DNA of 5,758 nucleotides, from the NCBI GenBank assembly GCA_004212095.1, contig RXIJ01000107.1:1-5758 (forward strand), read 5' to 3'. The notes under the pieces were generated by a model. The model was not told the origin of the DNA. It saw nothing but the letters and a program-made list of their open reading frames with translations, and made no database searches. The stretch comes from Methanosarcinales archaeon. Its GTDB lineage: Archaea; Halobacteriota; Methanosarcinia; Methanosarcinales; EX4572-44. Both the position numbers and the translations under genes were made by a program. This document shows, in pieces, positions 5,758 through 5,758 of this stretch. Within the stretch, counting starts at the first letter, position 1; the number at the start of each line of letters is the position of its first letter.

Positions 5758-5758
5758 T

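Overview
The window reads as chromosomal DNA from a euryarchaeote. The support is an archaeal-type stand-alone Elp3 (short Cys-x4-Cys-x2-Cys radical-SAM motif), an archaeal flap endonuclease FEN-1 ending in a PCNA-binding box, a metallo-beta-lactamase-fold protein of the archaeal UPF0282/COG2248 family, AT-rich TATA-like boxes upstream of genes, and U-tracts downstream. A Methanosarcinales or ANME-type methanogen/methanotroph relative would fit the transposase remnants and the isolated small ferredoxin. This is an inference; the sequence does not fix the lineage.

Layout. Positions 2-1525 (+) hold elp3, entering from outside the window and missing only its extreme N-terminus. Positions 1526-2700 hold no intact gene. 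They contain a degraded insertion-sequence graveyard on the minus strand: the head and tail of an IS1634-like transposase (frameshifted, with its catalytic middle deleted), fused to the C-terminal third of a second, different transposase that carries an in-frame stop. Positions 2700-3044 have no recognisable gene, only short repeats and a U-tract. Then come two minus-strand genes, each apparently with its own promoter: a UPF0282 hydrolase-like gene (3045-3905) and a 57-residue 2[4Fe-4S] ferredoxin (4076-4249). Between them lies a long hairpin followed by a U-run, which looks like the ferredoxin terminator and possibly a dispersed repeat. A roughly 280-bp divergent intergenic region (4250-4526) carries several inverted repeats and a perfect 22-bp tandem repeat. 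It leads into fen (4527-5540, +). The right edge (5644-5757, -) holds the last 37 codons of an unidentified gene.

The intact genes are housekeeping: tRNA wobble-uridine modification (Elp3), Okazaki-fragment and repair flap cleavage (FEN-1), electron transfer (ferredoxin), and a conserved uncharacterised MBL hydrolase. They do not form one obvious pathway or operon. I see no convincing new defence or mobile system. The most interesting non-coding material is the fen/ferredoxin intergenic region and the hairpin repeat at 4014-4059; the most interesting rearrangement is the chimeric transposase remnant.
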